From Pseudomonadota bacterium (GTDB lineage Bacteria > Pseudomonadota > Gammaproteobacteria > GCA-001735895), in assembly GCA_022563685.1 (NCBI GenBank), contig JADFMY010000003.1, forward strand, positions 1 to 64,000: a stretch of 64,000 nt of DNA. Direction: 5' to 3'. Shown one piece after another: positions 8,315 through 16,790 of this stretch. The notes under the pieces are model-generated. The model had not been told where the DNA came from. It was given only the letters and a program-made list of their open reading frames with translations, and made no database searches. The translations under genes and the position numbers were made by a program. How positions within the stretch are numbered: the stretch's first letter is position 1; every line of letters begins with the position of its first letter.

Positions 8315-10069
8315 CTACTTATACATCGTCTGCGCCTTGGTTCCTGGCGCGTATTCGTTCGGATCTACCCAGACATTTACGACGGCGCATTTGCCGGTTT
8401 TTGCAATGGCTTCACGGGCTCGTTGCAACGCTGGCTGTATCTCCCTGGCTTCATGGACCTCTTCGCCATAACCGCCGATCATTTCGGCGAATTTGGAGAA
8501 AGGCACGTCGCCGAGCTTGTTACCGACATTGCCGCGCTCCTGACCATACTTGGCAAGCTGACCATAGCGAATTTGATTCATTGACGAGTTATTGCCAACG
8601 ACCGCAAGATAAGGTGCGCCAAAGCGCTGTGCGGTTTCCATATCGAACGAGGTCATTCCAAATGCCCCATCGCCATAGAGACAGATGACCTCCTTGTTCG
8701 GGTGTGCGAGTTTCGCAGCCATCGAAAAACCGGTTCCTACTCCAAGCGAACCGAGTGCGCCCGGGTCCATCCACTGACCTGGATTACGCGGACGAACCGC
8801 CTGCGCCGAAATCGTCACTATGTCGCCACCATCGCCGATATAAATGGTGTCTTCACCCAGGAATTCATTTATCTCCCAGGCCAGCCGGTAAGGGTGGATA
8901 GGATTTTGATCGCTGGTAAACATCGGCATCAATTTTTCAAGCTTCGTTGCTTCAATATCACCTAGTTCAGCCATCCATTTTTTACGCTCCTGCCGCGCGC
9001 CCTGATCAGTACGACCCGATGCCGCCTGCTCGACCGCGGCTAAAATTGCACCGGGATCGCCGACCAGACCAAGACTGATACTACGGTTCTTGCCGACCGT
9101 CGTATAACTTTGATCGATTTGCACCAGGGTGGCGTCTTCGGAAATTCGCTTGCCATATCCCATCCTGAAGTCGAAAGGCGTTCCAACGATCAAAATTACA
9201 TCGGCATTTTTGAAAGCATCGCTGCGAGTACGATCAAAGTGGTGCGGATCGCTCTGCGGCAACATACCTCTGCTCGCTCCATTCATATAAGCTGGAATAT
9301 CGAGCGCCCGAATAAAGCTGATGGCCGCTTCATGACCCCGCGAAATCCATACCTGCTGACCCAACAGTACCGCTGGTCGTTTAGCTTTTACCAATATATC
9401 GGCCAGTTTTTCTATGTCCGCCGGATCACCGATGGATTTCACCGATGCCCGGTATGAACCCGGCTCGGGAATAACTGCGGTTTCAATTGGAATTTCGCGA
9501 TCCAGAATATCCCGTGGAATTTCGAGGTACGAAGGGCCATAGGCGCCATTGAAACACTCACGCGCAGCCATCGACACCATATCGGCAATACGTTCGGTAG
9601 AAAATACACCCGAGGCAAACTTGGTAATTGGTTTCATCATGTCTACATGCGGAAGATCCTGCAATGAACCCATCTTATGCTGGGCCAGAGAACTTTGCCC
9701 GCCGATGTGCAGTATTGGGCTTTCAGATCGAAATGCGGTCGCTATGCCGGTCACCGCATTGGTACAGCCCGGGCCAGCTGTGGTGACGACACAACCCAGT
9801 TTTCCTGTTTGGCGCGAGTAGCCATCAGCCGCGTGGGCAGCGGTCTGTTCGTGGCGCACATCGACTATGCGAATGCCTTCGTCAAGACAACCATCGTAGA
9901 TGTCGATTATGTGGCCACCGCACAAGGTAAATATTGTATCTACACCTTCTGTCTTAAGCGCCTTAGCCACAAGATGGCCACCAGAGATGACCGAACCATC
10001 CTTATTTTTTTGTTTTAAGGTGTCACTTGCGGTATCCGATACCGATTTTATGTCTGCACTTGTTGTCAT
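8315..10069 (-). CDS. ThDP-dependent enzyme, oxalyl-CoA decarboxylase / 2-hydroxyacyl-CoA lyase-like
   Basis: A 584-residue thiamine-diphosphate enzyme with three domains: pyrimidine-binding (DVRHEQTAAHAADGYSR, with the catalytic Glu), central (ADILVKAKRPAVLLGQQVW) and diphosphate-binding (GDGAFGMTSFDMETAQ ... GNNSS, the GDG-x26-NN motif). The sequence is not close to E. coli Oxc in the C-terminal CoA-binding tail, so acetolactate-synthase-like or 2-hydroxyacyl-CoA lyase activity is possible. Position decides: it lies between a GntR regulator and frc, where Oxc is expected, so I infer decarboxylation of oxalyl-CoA to formyl-CoA or a formyl-CoA-using lyase reaction. GAGGTG lies 4-5 bases before the ATG. 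Confidence 0.85.
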   Translation of the reverse strand: MTTSADIKSVSDTASDTLKQKNKDGSVISGGHLVAKALKTEGVDTIFTLCGGHIIDIYDGCLDEGIRIVDVRHEQTAAHAADGYSRQTGKLGCVVTTAGPGCTNAVTGIATAFRSESPILHIGGQSSLAQHKMGSLQDLPHVDMMKPITKFASGVFSTERIADMVSMAARECFNGAYGPSYLEIPRDILDREIPIETAVIPEPGSYRASVKSIGDPADIEKLADILVKAKRPAVLLGQQVWISRGHEAAISFIRALDIPAYMNGASRGMLPQSDPHHFDRTRSDAFKNADVILIVGTPFDFRMGYGKRISEDATLVQIDQSYTTVGKNRSISLGLVGDPGAILAAVEQAASGRTDQGARQERKKWMAELGDIEATKLEKLMPMFTSDQNPIHPYRLAWEINEFLGEDTIYIGDGGDIVTISAQAVRPRNPGQWMDPGALGSLGVGTGFSMAAKLAHPNKEVICLYGDGAFGMTSFDMETAQRFGAPYLAVVGNNSSMNQIRYGQLAKYGQERGNVGNKLGDVPFSKFAEMIGGYGEEVHEAREIQPALQRAREAIAKTGKCAVVNVWVDPNEYAPGTKAQTMYK

Positions 10070-10168
10070 CTTTCACCTCAAAAATTTCTCAGCCTGGATA
10101 ATCATCATTAATCGTTCTACGGTGGCTGACTGCCGTAGGCCTGGTTTAGCAAACTTTTATTGCCGACA

Positions 10169-10855
10169 TCAATCTAAATAATCGACATATTTATCGACAT
10201 GTTTGGCCAATTCGAGCGCATGATCTCTGACCAACTGCTCGGCGTGCGATGAATCCCTTTTCTCGATCGCCTCGATAATTCGAATATGGTCGATAACGGA
10301 ACGAGAGATCCGATCTCGTTCCTTTATCGTGCTTGCGCGAATCGCACGCATATGAAAAAACAATTGATCGGACATCTGGGTTATCAAGGTTGATGCCCCC
10401 AGTTTAATAATCGTCTGATGAAACCTGACATTAGTCTCGGAGTATTCATCGATGTGCGCTCTTGCTTCTTCGCTATCGTCAAAAGTCGTAAAATCCCGGC
10501 GTAGGCCTGCGATCTCAGCATCGCTGGCTCGACTCGTTGCCAGCCTCGCAGCCATACTCTCAAGTGCTGCCCAGACATCGATCATATCGAGTATTTCATC
10601 CTTCGTTTTTCGTACCACGAAAGCACCTCTGCGAGCGATGTTCCGCACCAGACCTTCCTGCTCAAGTCTCGATATCGCTTCACGAACCGGGGTTCTGCTT
10701 ACGCCGAGGTGCTCGCCCAGAGCCCTTTCATCCAGACGAGGTAGTTCCTGACCCGAGTAAATATCCATTTGACCAATGATCTCCTTCAGCGCCTCGTAGA
10801 CCCGTGTTTTGAGTACTTTGGCAGGTTCCAGTGGAACAATATTCAGGTTCTTCAC
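10169..10855 (-). CDS. GntR-family regulator, FCD (FadR C-terminal) subfamily
   Basis: A 228-residue repressor-type protein. The winged helix-turn-helix is at about 15-80 (LDERALGEHLGVSRTPVREAISRLEQEGLV); the FCD ligand domain follows (about 90-215) with metal/ligand residues in DEYSETNVRFHQ and the late HIRIIEAIEKRDSSHAEQLVRDHA helix. The start is GTG with GGAG eight bases upstream. FCD regulators typically sense small organic acids and control the adjacent catabolic genes. Here it is placed between the transporter genes and the enzyme genes, in the same orientation, so it likely autoregulates and controls the whole cluster; I did not find a convincing operator. Confidence 0.92.
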   Translation of the reverse strand: MKNLNIVPLEPAKVLKTRVYEALKEIIGQMDIYSGQELPRLDERALGEHLGVSRTPVREAISRLEQEGLVRNIARRGAFVVRKTKDEILDMIDVWAALESMAARLATSRASDAEIAGLRRDFTTFDDSEEARAHIDEYSETNVRFHQTIIKLGASTLITQMSDQLFFHMRAIRASTIKERDRISRSVIDHIRIIEAIEKRDSSHAEQLVRDHALELAKHVDKYVDYLD

Positions 10856-10918
10856 CTTGAGTCTCCGATAAATTCATTTAAGAGCCGCGACCCAATTGCC
10901 CAACGCCCACAATGGTCA

Positions 10919-12439
10919 CTAGGCCTGTTGCTTACGAAGCTTGTCATAACCCAGCTTAAATAATGGTAAGAATAAAAAAATCAGAGCGGTAATCATGATC
11001 GGTCCCGCGTAGGTACGGGTAAAGAAAATCGCGAATGACCCATCACTGATTAGCAATGATTGCCGCATAGCCGGCTCAGCCAGCGGTCCCAGCACGATCG
11101 CCAGTACAGCAGGCGCCAGGGGGTAATCCAGTTTCCGCATCAGGTACCCGACAATACCAAAAACAACCATCAGCCGGACATCATGCAAATTCTGGGTTGG
11201 AGCATATCCACCGATCAGGCATAAGATGAAAATGATTGGCGCCAAAATCGTAAACGGGGTCTTGAGTATTTTTATAAATACAGGAATAAAGGCCACATTA
11301 ATCATCACCGCAAACAGATTAGCCGCATACAGGGAAGCGATTAAACCCCACACAAAATCGCTGTGATCTACAAACAACATCGGGCCCGGTTCCAATCCCC
11401 AAATTACCATTCCACCGAGCAATATCGCTGTGGTCGGGGAACCCGGAATACCCAGGGTCAACATTGGCAGCATCGAGCCAGTACTTGCCGCATTATTAGC
11501 CGCCTCTGGCGCGCACACACCGTCTAACGCACCCTTGCCAAATTTTTCCGGCTCTTTCGACATTTGCTTGGCCATGCCATAGGCCATTAATGAGGCAGGA
11601 GTAGCGCCAGCCGCCGGCAGTATGCCGACAAAATAGCCCAGAAATGACCCCATTAGCATTGATTTCCATTTCGTCATCAGTTCCCGCAAATTGCTCATGG
11701 TTCGTTTTACCGTGACAGTGGCCTCAGACAGCATACTTTTCCCGCCACCGAGAGTGTGTTCCTCAACTGTCCAGAGCATTTCACCGATGCCATAAATTCC
11801 AATCGCTAATACTAAAAAGTTTACTCCGTGTAAAAAACCTGTGATGTCCCATAGAACCAGGCGAGGTTCACCGGAGATAATATCGAAGCCGACTGCACTC
11901 AATACCAGCCCGATAGAAATTGAGAAAAGAGTCTTAAAAATATCATCGCTACCCAGCCCGACGAAAGTAGCAAAAGCCAGCATCATCAACGCGAATTCCT
12001 CGGGCGCACCAAACACCAGAGCGACATGCGCAAGTGGTGGCGCGAAAAAAGTAAACAGCACAACAGAAATGGAGCCGCCGACAAACGAAGCCATTGCGGC
12101 GGCCGTCAGGGCTTTATCGGCCTGACCTTGCTTGGCCAAAGGCCGGCCATCAAAGGTCGTAGCAACTGCAGTCGATGCCCCGGGTATCCCAAGCATTATC
12201 GAAGAGATAGCGCCGCCATACATAGCGCCGTAATAGATAGCACAAAGAAATATGATGGCCCCGGTTGGTGGAACCAAAAATGTCAGCGGCAAAAGAATAG
12301 CCACGCCGTTGACCGAGCCCAAACCGGGCATTGCGCCTATAAACAGGCCTAACGCGCAACCTGCGATGATTAACAGCAAATTCTGCGGTTCAAATACGAC
12401 CGTGAACCCGCTAGCGAGGAGTCCTAGAGTTTCAAGCAT
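10919..12439 (-). CDS. Tripartite tricarboxylate transporter large permease (TctA family)
   Basis: This is the large membrane subunit of a TTT-family secondary importer. The 506-residue protein is almost entirely hydrophobic with around a dozen predicted membrane helices. The family motifs GAMPGLGSVNGVAILLPLTF near residue 40 and GILPAAGATPASLMAYGMAK in the second half form the two pseudo-symmetric substrate loops; GVCAPEAANNAASTGSMLPMLTLGIPGSPTTAILLGG is the other hallmark. Stop is followed after 63 bp by the GntR gene. It lies 40 bp after tctB. Substrate specificity is set by the binding protein; a carboxylate is expected and oxalate or a related acid is suggested by the neighbours. Confidence 0.95.
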   Translation of the reverse strand: MLETLGLLASGFTVVFEPQNLLLIIAGCALGLFIGAMPGLGSVNGVAILLPLTFLVPPTGAIIFLCAIYYGAMYGGAISSIMLGIPGASTAVATTFDGRPLAKQGQADKALTAAAMASFVGGSISVVLFTFFAPPLAHVALVFGAPEEFALMMLAFATFVGLGSDDIFKTLFSISIGLVLSAVGFDIISGEPRLVLWDITGFLHGVNFLVLAIGIYGIGEMLWTVEEHTLGGGKSMLSEATVTVKRTMSNLRELMTKWKSMLMGSFLGYFVGILPAAGATPASLMAYGMAKQMSKEPEKFGKGALDGVCAPEAANNAASTGSMLPMLTLGIPGSPTTAILLGGMVIWGLEPGPMLFVDHSDFVWGLIASLYAANLFAVMINVAFIPVFIKILKTPFTILAPIIFILCLIGGYAPTQNLHDVRLMVVFGIVGYLMRKLDYPLAPAVLAIVLGPLAEPAMRQSLLISDGSFAIFFTRTYAGPIMITALIFLFLPLFKLGYDKLRKQQA

Positions 12440-12479
12440 ATTCCTGTCTCTTTTTCAGTACCGAGAGGTATTTAAACGT

Positions 12480-12983
12480 CTAAAAAAATATCTTGTAGAG
12501 CGGTATAAACAGGGGTTCTGTAATCCCTTTCGGAAGAATAATTTTCAGTGTTACTTCGAAAAAATAAAATATAAACATCGGTATTGAAATTGCCAGGGTG
12601 GTGGTAAGCTTCCAGGAGTGTTTACCCATGAATCGAAGGTAAAAAAGCAGGAATAAAGGCAGTGCGCCATAGATTCCGATAAACGAAAATAAACCAACCG
12701 TTACGATCAATGAGATTGCGACAGCGCCCACATCGACCAGCACATGGGGCTCGATGTAAAGCTTTTCAGAGCTAGCGATCGGGCCGTGTTTTCGAAACCA
12801 GTTAAACAGGATTCCCAGGCAGGAAATCAACATGATGCTTGCCAACCAGAACGGCCATGCGCCACCGCCCGGACCTTCACCGTCTATCCAGCCGATCGGC
12901 AGTTCAGTACTTTTATACATAAGGTAGATGGAGAAGGTCCCCATCATTACGGCCATCAACAATTCAGCAGTCCGAACCGTCAT
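12480..12983 (-). CDS. Tripartite tricarboxylate transporter small permease (TctB family)
   Basis: A 167-residue protein with four predicted membrane helices (about 8-25, 45-62, 82-110, 128-150), the usual TctB layout. The segment GPGGGAWPFWLASIMLISCLGIL is characteristic (G-x-G-x-x-x-F-P/W region). GGAGGG lies 9 bases before the ATG, a strong ribosome-binding site. It is placed between tctC and tctA with 50- and 40-bp gaps. It assists the large permease in transport; on its own it gives no hint about the substrate. Confidence 0.9.
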   Translation of the reverse strand: MTVRTAELLMAVMMGTFSIYLMYKSTELPIGWIDGEGPGGGAWPFWLASIMLISCLGILFNWFRKHGPIASSEKLYIEPHVLVDVGAVAISLIVTVGLFSFIGIYGALPLFLLFYLRFMGKHSWKLTTTLAISIPMFIFYFFEVTLKIILPKGITEPLFIPLYKIFF

Positions 12984-13033
12984 GATTGAGAGCCCTCCAT
13001 CTACACTGATGTATTAATATTTATGAAATAGTT

Positions 13034-14020
13034 TTACTTAATGGCGCCCATGTCCCTGAGCATTACCTCGTGTATATCGCGCTCAATTTTCCAGTAACTC
13101 ATCAAGGCATTGCCAGTTAACAGATCTCCCTGCAAGCTCTTTTTGGTGCGATATTCCTGCCACTTGGCAGAATTGAATACGCGCGTAAAGAGATCAGTGT
13201 AATAAGCCTGCGCTTCTTTGCTCATTCCAGGAGCACCTACGACAGTGCGCTGCATGAAGTATACGAAGTCCTTACCCAATTCTTTAAAAGTGGGTGCATT
13301 GGGGAAGAGTGGTAAACGTTCGGGAGTAAAGGCTGCCAGGGCTTTGGTTATACCCGCTTCATAGAATCCCAACTGTTCCGAGGGGTTATTGACTGTTGAA
13401 TCAGCATTCTTACCCGCGAGCTCTTTAGCAACCTTGCCGCCACCCTTGTAAGGTACGTATTTCATCTCCAGCCCGTAGGCAGTGTTAAGAAAATCGGTTA
13501 ACAGGTTATCTTCCGAGTTCTTACCGGTACCAGCCATGATCCAATTGCTACCTTTGGCTTTAGCCGCCTTGACAAAGTCAGCCACATTGTTGATGTCCTT
13601 ACGGTCGGTATGCACCCACAGCAGGAAGGTGTCTTCGGCCATACGAGCAATTGGTGTAAAGGTAGCGATATCTATACCTAGCGCTGGTTGACGCAATGGT
13701 GTTGTGTAAAAGCTGTTCAGAGTAAACATGATGGTATGGTTATCGCCTGTTTTACCTTTCAGGTGAATCAGGGCTTCGGCGCCAGTTCCACCAGGCTTAT
13801 TGATCGGCGTGAATGGAACCGGTGCCATATTTTCTGATGCAATAATATTTTGCATCAATCTAACGGCCTTATCTGCACCGCCGCCTTTACCAGCCATAAC
13901 AACAAATTCAACCGGTTTTATAGGTTCCCAGGCTTGCCCGATAGCTGGCAGACCTGCCAGGATCGCGCTTGCGCCGATAACACAAATCAATTTTTTGAAC
14001 GTGCATTGTGGTTTAAACAT
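13034..14020 (-). CDS. Tripartite tricarboxylate transporter substrate-binding protein (TctC/Bug family)
   Basis: Periplasmic solute-binding protein feeding the TctAB permease. I place the start at ATG 14020 (328 residues): GGAGG sits nine bases upstream and the product then opens with a clean signal peptide (MFKPQCTFKKLICVIGASAI... cleaved around GQA-W). The mature part contains the Bug-family features PVEFVVMAGKGGGADKAVR and NKPGGTGAEALIHLKGK. It is the first gene of the minus-strand cluster and therefore sits just downstream of its promoter. A structured mobile repeat of 476 bp ends about 115 bp upstream of this start, which may have altered expression of the whole cluster. Confidence 0.93.
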   Translation of the reverse strand: MFKPQCTFKKLICVIGASAILAGLPAIGQAWEPIKPVEFVVMAGKGGGADKAVRLMQNIIASENMAPVPFTPINKPGGTGAEALIHLKGKTGDNHTIMFTLNSFYTTPLRQPALGIDIATFTPIARMAEDTFLLWVHTDRKDINNVADFVKAAKAKGSNWIMAGTGKNSEDNLLTDFLNTAYGLEMKYVPYKGGGKVAKELAGKNADSTVNNPSEQLGFYEAGITKALAAFTPERLPLFPNAPTFKELGKDFVYFMQRTVVGAPGMSKEAQAYYTDLFTRVFNSAKWQEYRTKKSLQGDLLTGNALMSYWKIERDIHEVMLRDMGAIK

Positions 14021-14131
14021 TATACGTATCCTCCAATTGTGACAGGTCAGCTTCGACCTAAAAAAAATGCCTCCAACCAATTGCCGGAAACATTACTTCG
14101 TCAGCTCCCCCCTACGAGGTGCCTTTGTACC
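14021..14131 (-). promoter_or_regulatory. Probable promoter/leader region of the TctCBA-oxalate cluster
   Basis: The 111 bp between the tctC start and the left target duplication of MITE copy 2 is the only unique sequence left for a promoter, unless transcription starts inside the repeat. The GGAGG of tctC lies at its inner edge. No confident -35/-10 or GntR operator was found by eye. Confidence 0.35.
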
Positions 14132-14615
14132 CTAAGGTAAGGTCTGATTTATTCAGGCCTTCCACAGTACATGGGCAAGTTTTTGCTCCTCGGCAATTGC
14201 TCCTGCATCGCCTAAAAGCGCCTACTGTTGGTGCTCTATTAAGTTACATCCCTGTAACGATCGGCAATTGCTCCTGCATTGCTCTATTAAGTTACATCCC
14301 TGTAACGATCGGCAATTGCTCCTGCATCGCCTAAAAGCGCCTACTGTTGGTGCTCTAATAAGTCACATGACCGCCATGGATGGTGGAAATGCAATTGGGT
14401 TGTAGGAACAACCCTTGCCCATGTAACGATGCAAAACCTGCATTTCCCACAGGGCCTGCCCCGCGAGCTTCGCGAGTGCTTTGGGTATCCTTGTGGGTCA
14501 TGTGCTGCCAAAATCGATGCCGCTAAGGCATTGATTTTGTGAGACAAATGAAAATCACATGTTTCGTTTGTCGTCCTCTGAGAATTCATGGATGAATTAT
14601 TCAGAGGTTCCCTAA
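14132..14615 (+). mobile_element. IS5-type MITE, copy 2 (expanded, 476 bp)
   Basis: Flanked by CTAA on both sides (14132-14135 and 14612-14615). The left end (14136 on) matches copy 1 with one added base (GGTAAGGTCTGA) and the right end is identical (TCAGAGGTTCC). The three right-hand hairpins are present at 14508-14611, with sequence changes that keep pairing relative to copy 1. Between the left end and those hairpins an extra ~330 bp has been inserted or expanded: tandem repeat units at 14191-14360 plus further small stems (for example GGGTTGT/ACAACCC at about 14397-14414). It has no transposase gene. Confidence 0.85.
14191..14355 (+). repeat. Tandem repeat inside MITE copy 2, about 2.3 units of 71/48 bp
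   Basis: Unit 1 is 14191-14261 (71 bp) beginning CGGCAATTGCTCCTGCAT; unit 2 is 14262-14309 (48 bp), identical but lacking an internal 23 bp; unit 3 begins at 14310 and stays identical for about 46 bases before diverging. Each complete unit includes a perfect small hairpin GTTACA-tccc-TGTAAC. The near identity of the units implies recent amplification. Confidence 0.9.
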
Positions 14616-14899
14616 TACCACTCTCTGGATTGAGACAAACGGTATACCACTATCCATATACTTCAGGTCATTATTCTTAACTGGATAGTCTCTTGTACTT
14701 TCTGAATGGGCGAGGCTCGTGACTTCCCTCAAAACCCAGCCAAATAACCCGTAAAATTTTGGCAACCGTCTAATTTCTAATCGTTATAAGCGTTTGTCTA
14801 ATACCGAAATAAAATCTGGTATACAGTATGCCAAATCTGGATTCTACCTGCCATACACCAAATGTAAAGCATTTTTCCAGCCATTAAAGATGCCTGCCA
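14616..14899. other. Intergenic region downstream of aceK, nothing identified
   Basis: This AT-rich stretch separates the MITE from the aceK stop codon. I see no open frame with coding character, no tRNA and no strong rho-independent terminator. It may contain the 3' untranslated region of aceK. Confidence 0.4.
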
Positions 14900-16636
14900 T
14901 CAGTCCCGAATTCTCTCATCATCCGGGTAAACACTAATGCCTGGTACCGTTCCATTCAGGAGTTCATTTTGTATCTCAGTCCAGTATTGGGTACTGAGTA
15001 AATTTGCGTGGCGCCTGGCAAAGAGATCACGAAGTTTTCGTTGGGGGATGCACAACCCGGAGACAAGTTCTTCGGGCAGGAATATGACTCCCTCTTCAAA
15101 ATACCAATCTGGAATATCTTCCTCACCCTCCACGCGATCAAGGTTGGTGCGAATTTTTACCTCGGTTAAATCTTCAAGTGCATCGTAGTCAAACAGATAG
15201 ACCTTGGAGAAAGATCCGATGCCGTAATTTCTGGCATCGAGATCCTTGTTGAAAATATTTGCAGACGCGTTGTTTTTAATGCAATAACCAAGATTAGTCA
15301 TCGCCGTTTCAGCCTGTTTTTCACTCGCATTTTCAAGGTAAACCGGCAGTGGAGTTATTTTAATCTGGACAATCAGATATTTAAAAATAACATCATCGCC
15401 GTGTAAAGATACTGTCTCAGAGGCGTGTGAGAGCAAGTCCTCAAGCAATTTCGAAGAGAACCACCTTCGATCAAGGCGTACCTTGTAGTAAATGATGCTA
15501 TCCAACATACTTCCTGTACGGTTAATTTCATGGATACGGGTATATTTGCGGATTACCGACTCTAGACCTTTATACTCACCCCACTTATATTTTTCCGTTG
15601 GTTTGTCACGAATAACTTTCAGATTATAGGCAGAGTTTTTCGACGAAAATCCCATGGCAACAGTGCCTTTTGAACCGACGGCAGTTTCCAGGCCTCCATC
15701 GGAGTCAAGCAATTCTGACTCGAGTTCGCTCATTACGGCGACCTTTCCAAGATGGTTATAACCTATCGTGGTGTAGTGCAGTCCTAAGGGACGCCTCGGC
15801 ATAATGCTTTTCAATAACGCACTTACTTCGTGATAGTAAGTAGTAGTCACATGAAAATTCGCCAGCGTCGAGCTAAATATGTTGTGTGCATAGGTCTCAC
15901 TGGTTAACACTGCGTCAACAAAAATCCCCGATTTGTCATTGAGTAATGCGATGATCAGTGGTGCGAAACTGTCGTTATCAAAAATCAGTCGTCCTACTAG
16001 ATAGGCACCTCGATTTCGATAAAAACCGGCGTTAATTATTTCTACCCGAATCAATCGATTTGCCCGACGTGAGGTCCTTGCAATATTCTCGGCAACACGT
16101 TGTGCAATTCTATGCGCATCATCCTGAATATTTGCGAAACTCGGAGTGAAGTCAGGGATCTTCAATATTTCTAAAACTGTTTCTTCCGATAAATGCCCGT
16201 CTACCTCGAAACAAACAATCAGCTTCGACAAAAATTCATCCGACGCAGAAATCAATTTAAAAAAAGAGTAATCAGCTGTACGCCATTCACCCTGATAGAT
16301 TTTACGCCGCAGTGAATGTAAATAGGCCCGCCCGATGTCTTCAGCATATTCGCCTTTAATTAATTGCCGGTAATGTAATTCGACTTCCTCCCACTGGTCG
16401 ATATCGATATGTATCTCTGGATAGGCCTGTTTTAAGCGTTCGCTGACATCAATAATGCTGGCGCTATAGAGTGACAACCTGCGTGCGCTGACACGCACCG
16501 AGCTCGCGAAGTCGCGTTTCTCGAAAGCTAATTTTGCCAGATTAAGAATCATTAAAAATTCCCGATAGAAGAGCCTGTATTCCTCATACAGCCAGGTGGA
16601 CACCGCCTGAATACGCCGCGATTCTGAATTGCTCAT
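14900..16636 (-). CDS. aceK: Isocitrate dehydrogenase kinase/phosphatase, divergent
   Basis: AceK phosphorylates and dephosphorylates isocitrate dehydrogenase to divert carbon to the glyoxylate shunt. The 578-residue length equals that of E. coli AceK. Alignment by eye: FYRNRGAYLVGRLI matches the FYRNKAAWLVGKLI block; LKVIRDKPTEKYKW matches the kinase-lysine VFKVIKD segment; GSMLDSIIYYKVRL covers the Asp needed for phosphatase activity; ANIFNKDLDARNYGIG and FDYDALEDLTEVKIR match the catalytic ANIFPGDMLFKNFG and YDYDE blocks. Identity outside these blocks looks low. No aceA or aceB lies in the window. GGGAGG is only 3 bases from the ATG, tighter than usual. It is divergent from the FAH-family gene. 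Confidence 0.85.
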   Translation of the reverse strand: MSNSESRRIQAVSTWLYEEYRLFYREFLMILNLAKLAFEKRDFASSVRVSARRLSLYSASIIDVSERLKQAYPEIHIDIDQWEEVELHYRQLIKGEYAEDIGRAYLHSLRRKIYQGEWRTADYSFFKLISASDEFLSKLIVCFEVDGHLSEETVLEILKIPDFTPSFANIQDDAHRIAQRVAENIARTSRRANRLIRVEIINAGFYRNRGAYLVGRLIFDNDSFAPLIIALLNDKSGIFVDAVLTSETYAHNIFSSTLANFHVTTTYYHEVSALLKSIMPRRPLGLHYTTIGYNHLGKVAVMSELESELLDSDGGLETAVGSKGTVAMGFSSKNSAYNLKVIRDKPTEKYKWGEYKGLESVIRKYTRIHEINRTGSMLDSIIYYKVRLDRRWFSSKLLEDLLSHASETVSLHGDDVIFKYLIVQIKITPLPVYLENASEKQAETAMTNLGYCIKNNASANIFNKDLDARNYGIGSFSKVYLFDYDALEDLTEVKIRTNLDRVEGEEDIPDWYFEEGVIFLPEELVSGLCIPQRKLRDLFARRHANLLSTQYWTEIQNELLNGTVPGISVYPDDERIRD

Positions 16637-16790
16637 AATCCTCCCGTGCCAGGTGCTTCAGTTTTCCAAAAACATCGACAACAAATAGCGCAGTTTATAT
16701 ACAATACTGTCTTACGAGTAGTACTTACCAGGTGAGCACAAGCCTATAATTTCTACCTTAATCTAGATGACAACTTGAGCAGGAATAACC

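Noticed and set aside
14191-14355. Possible CRISPR-like array
   Set aside because: The repeated units adjoin without unique spacers and differ by an internal deletion; this is a tandem duplication inside a MITE, and no cas genes are near.
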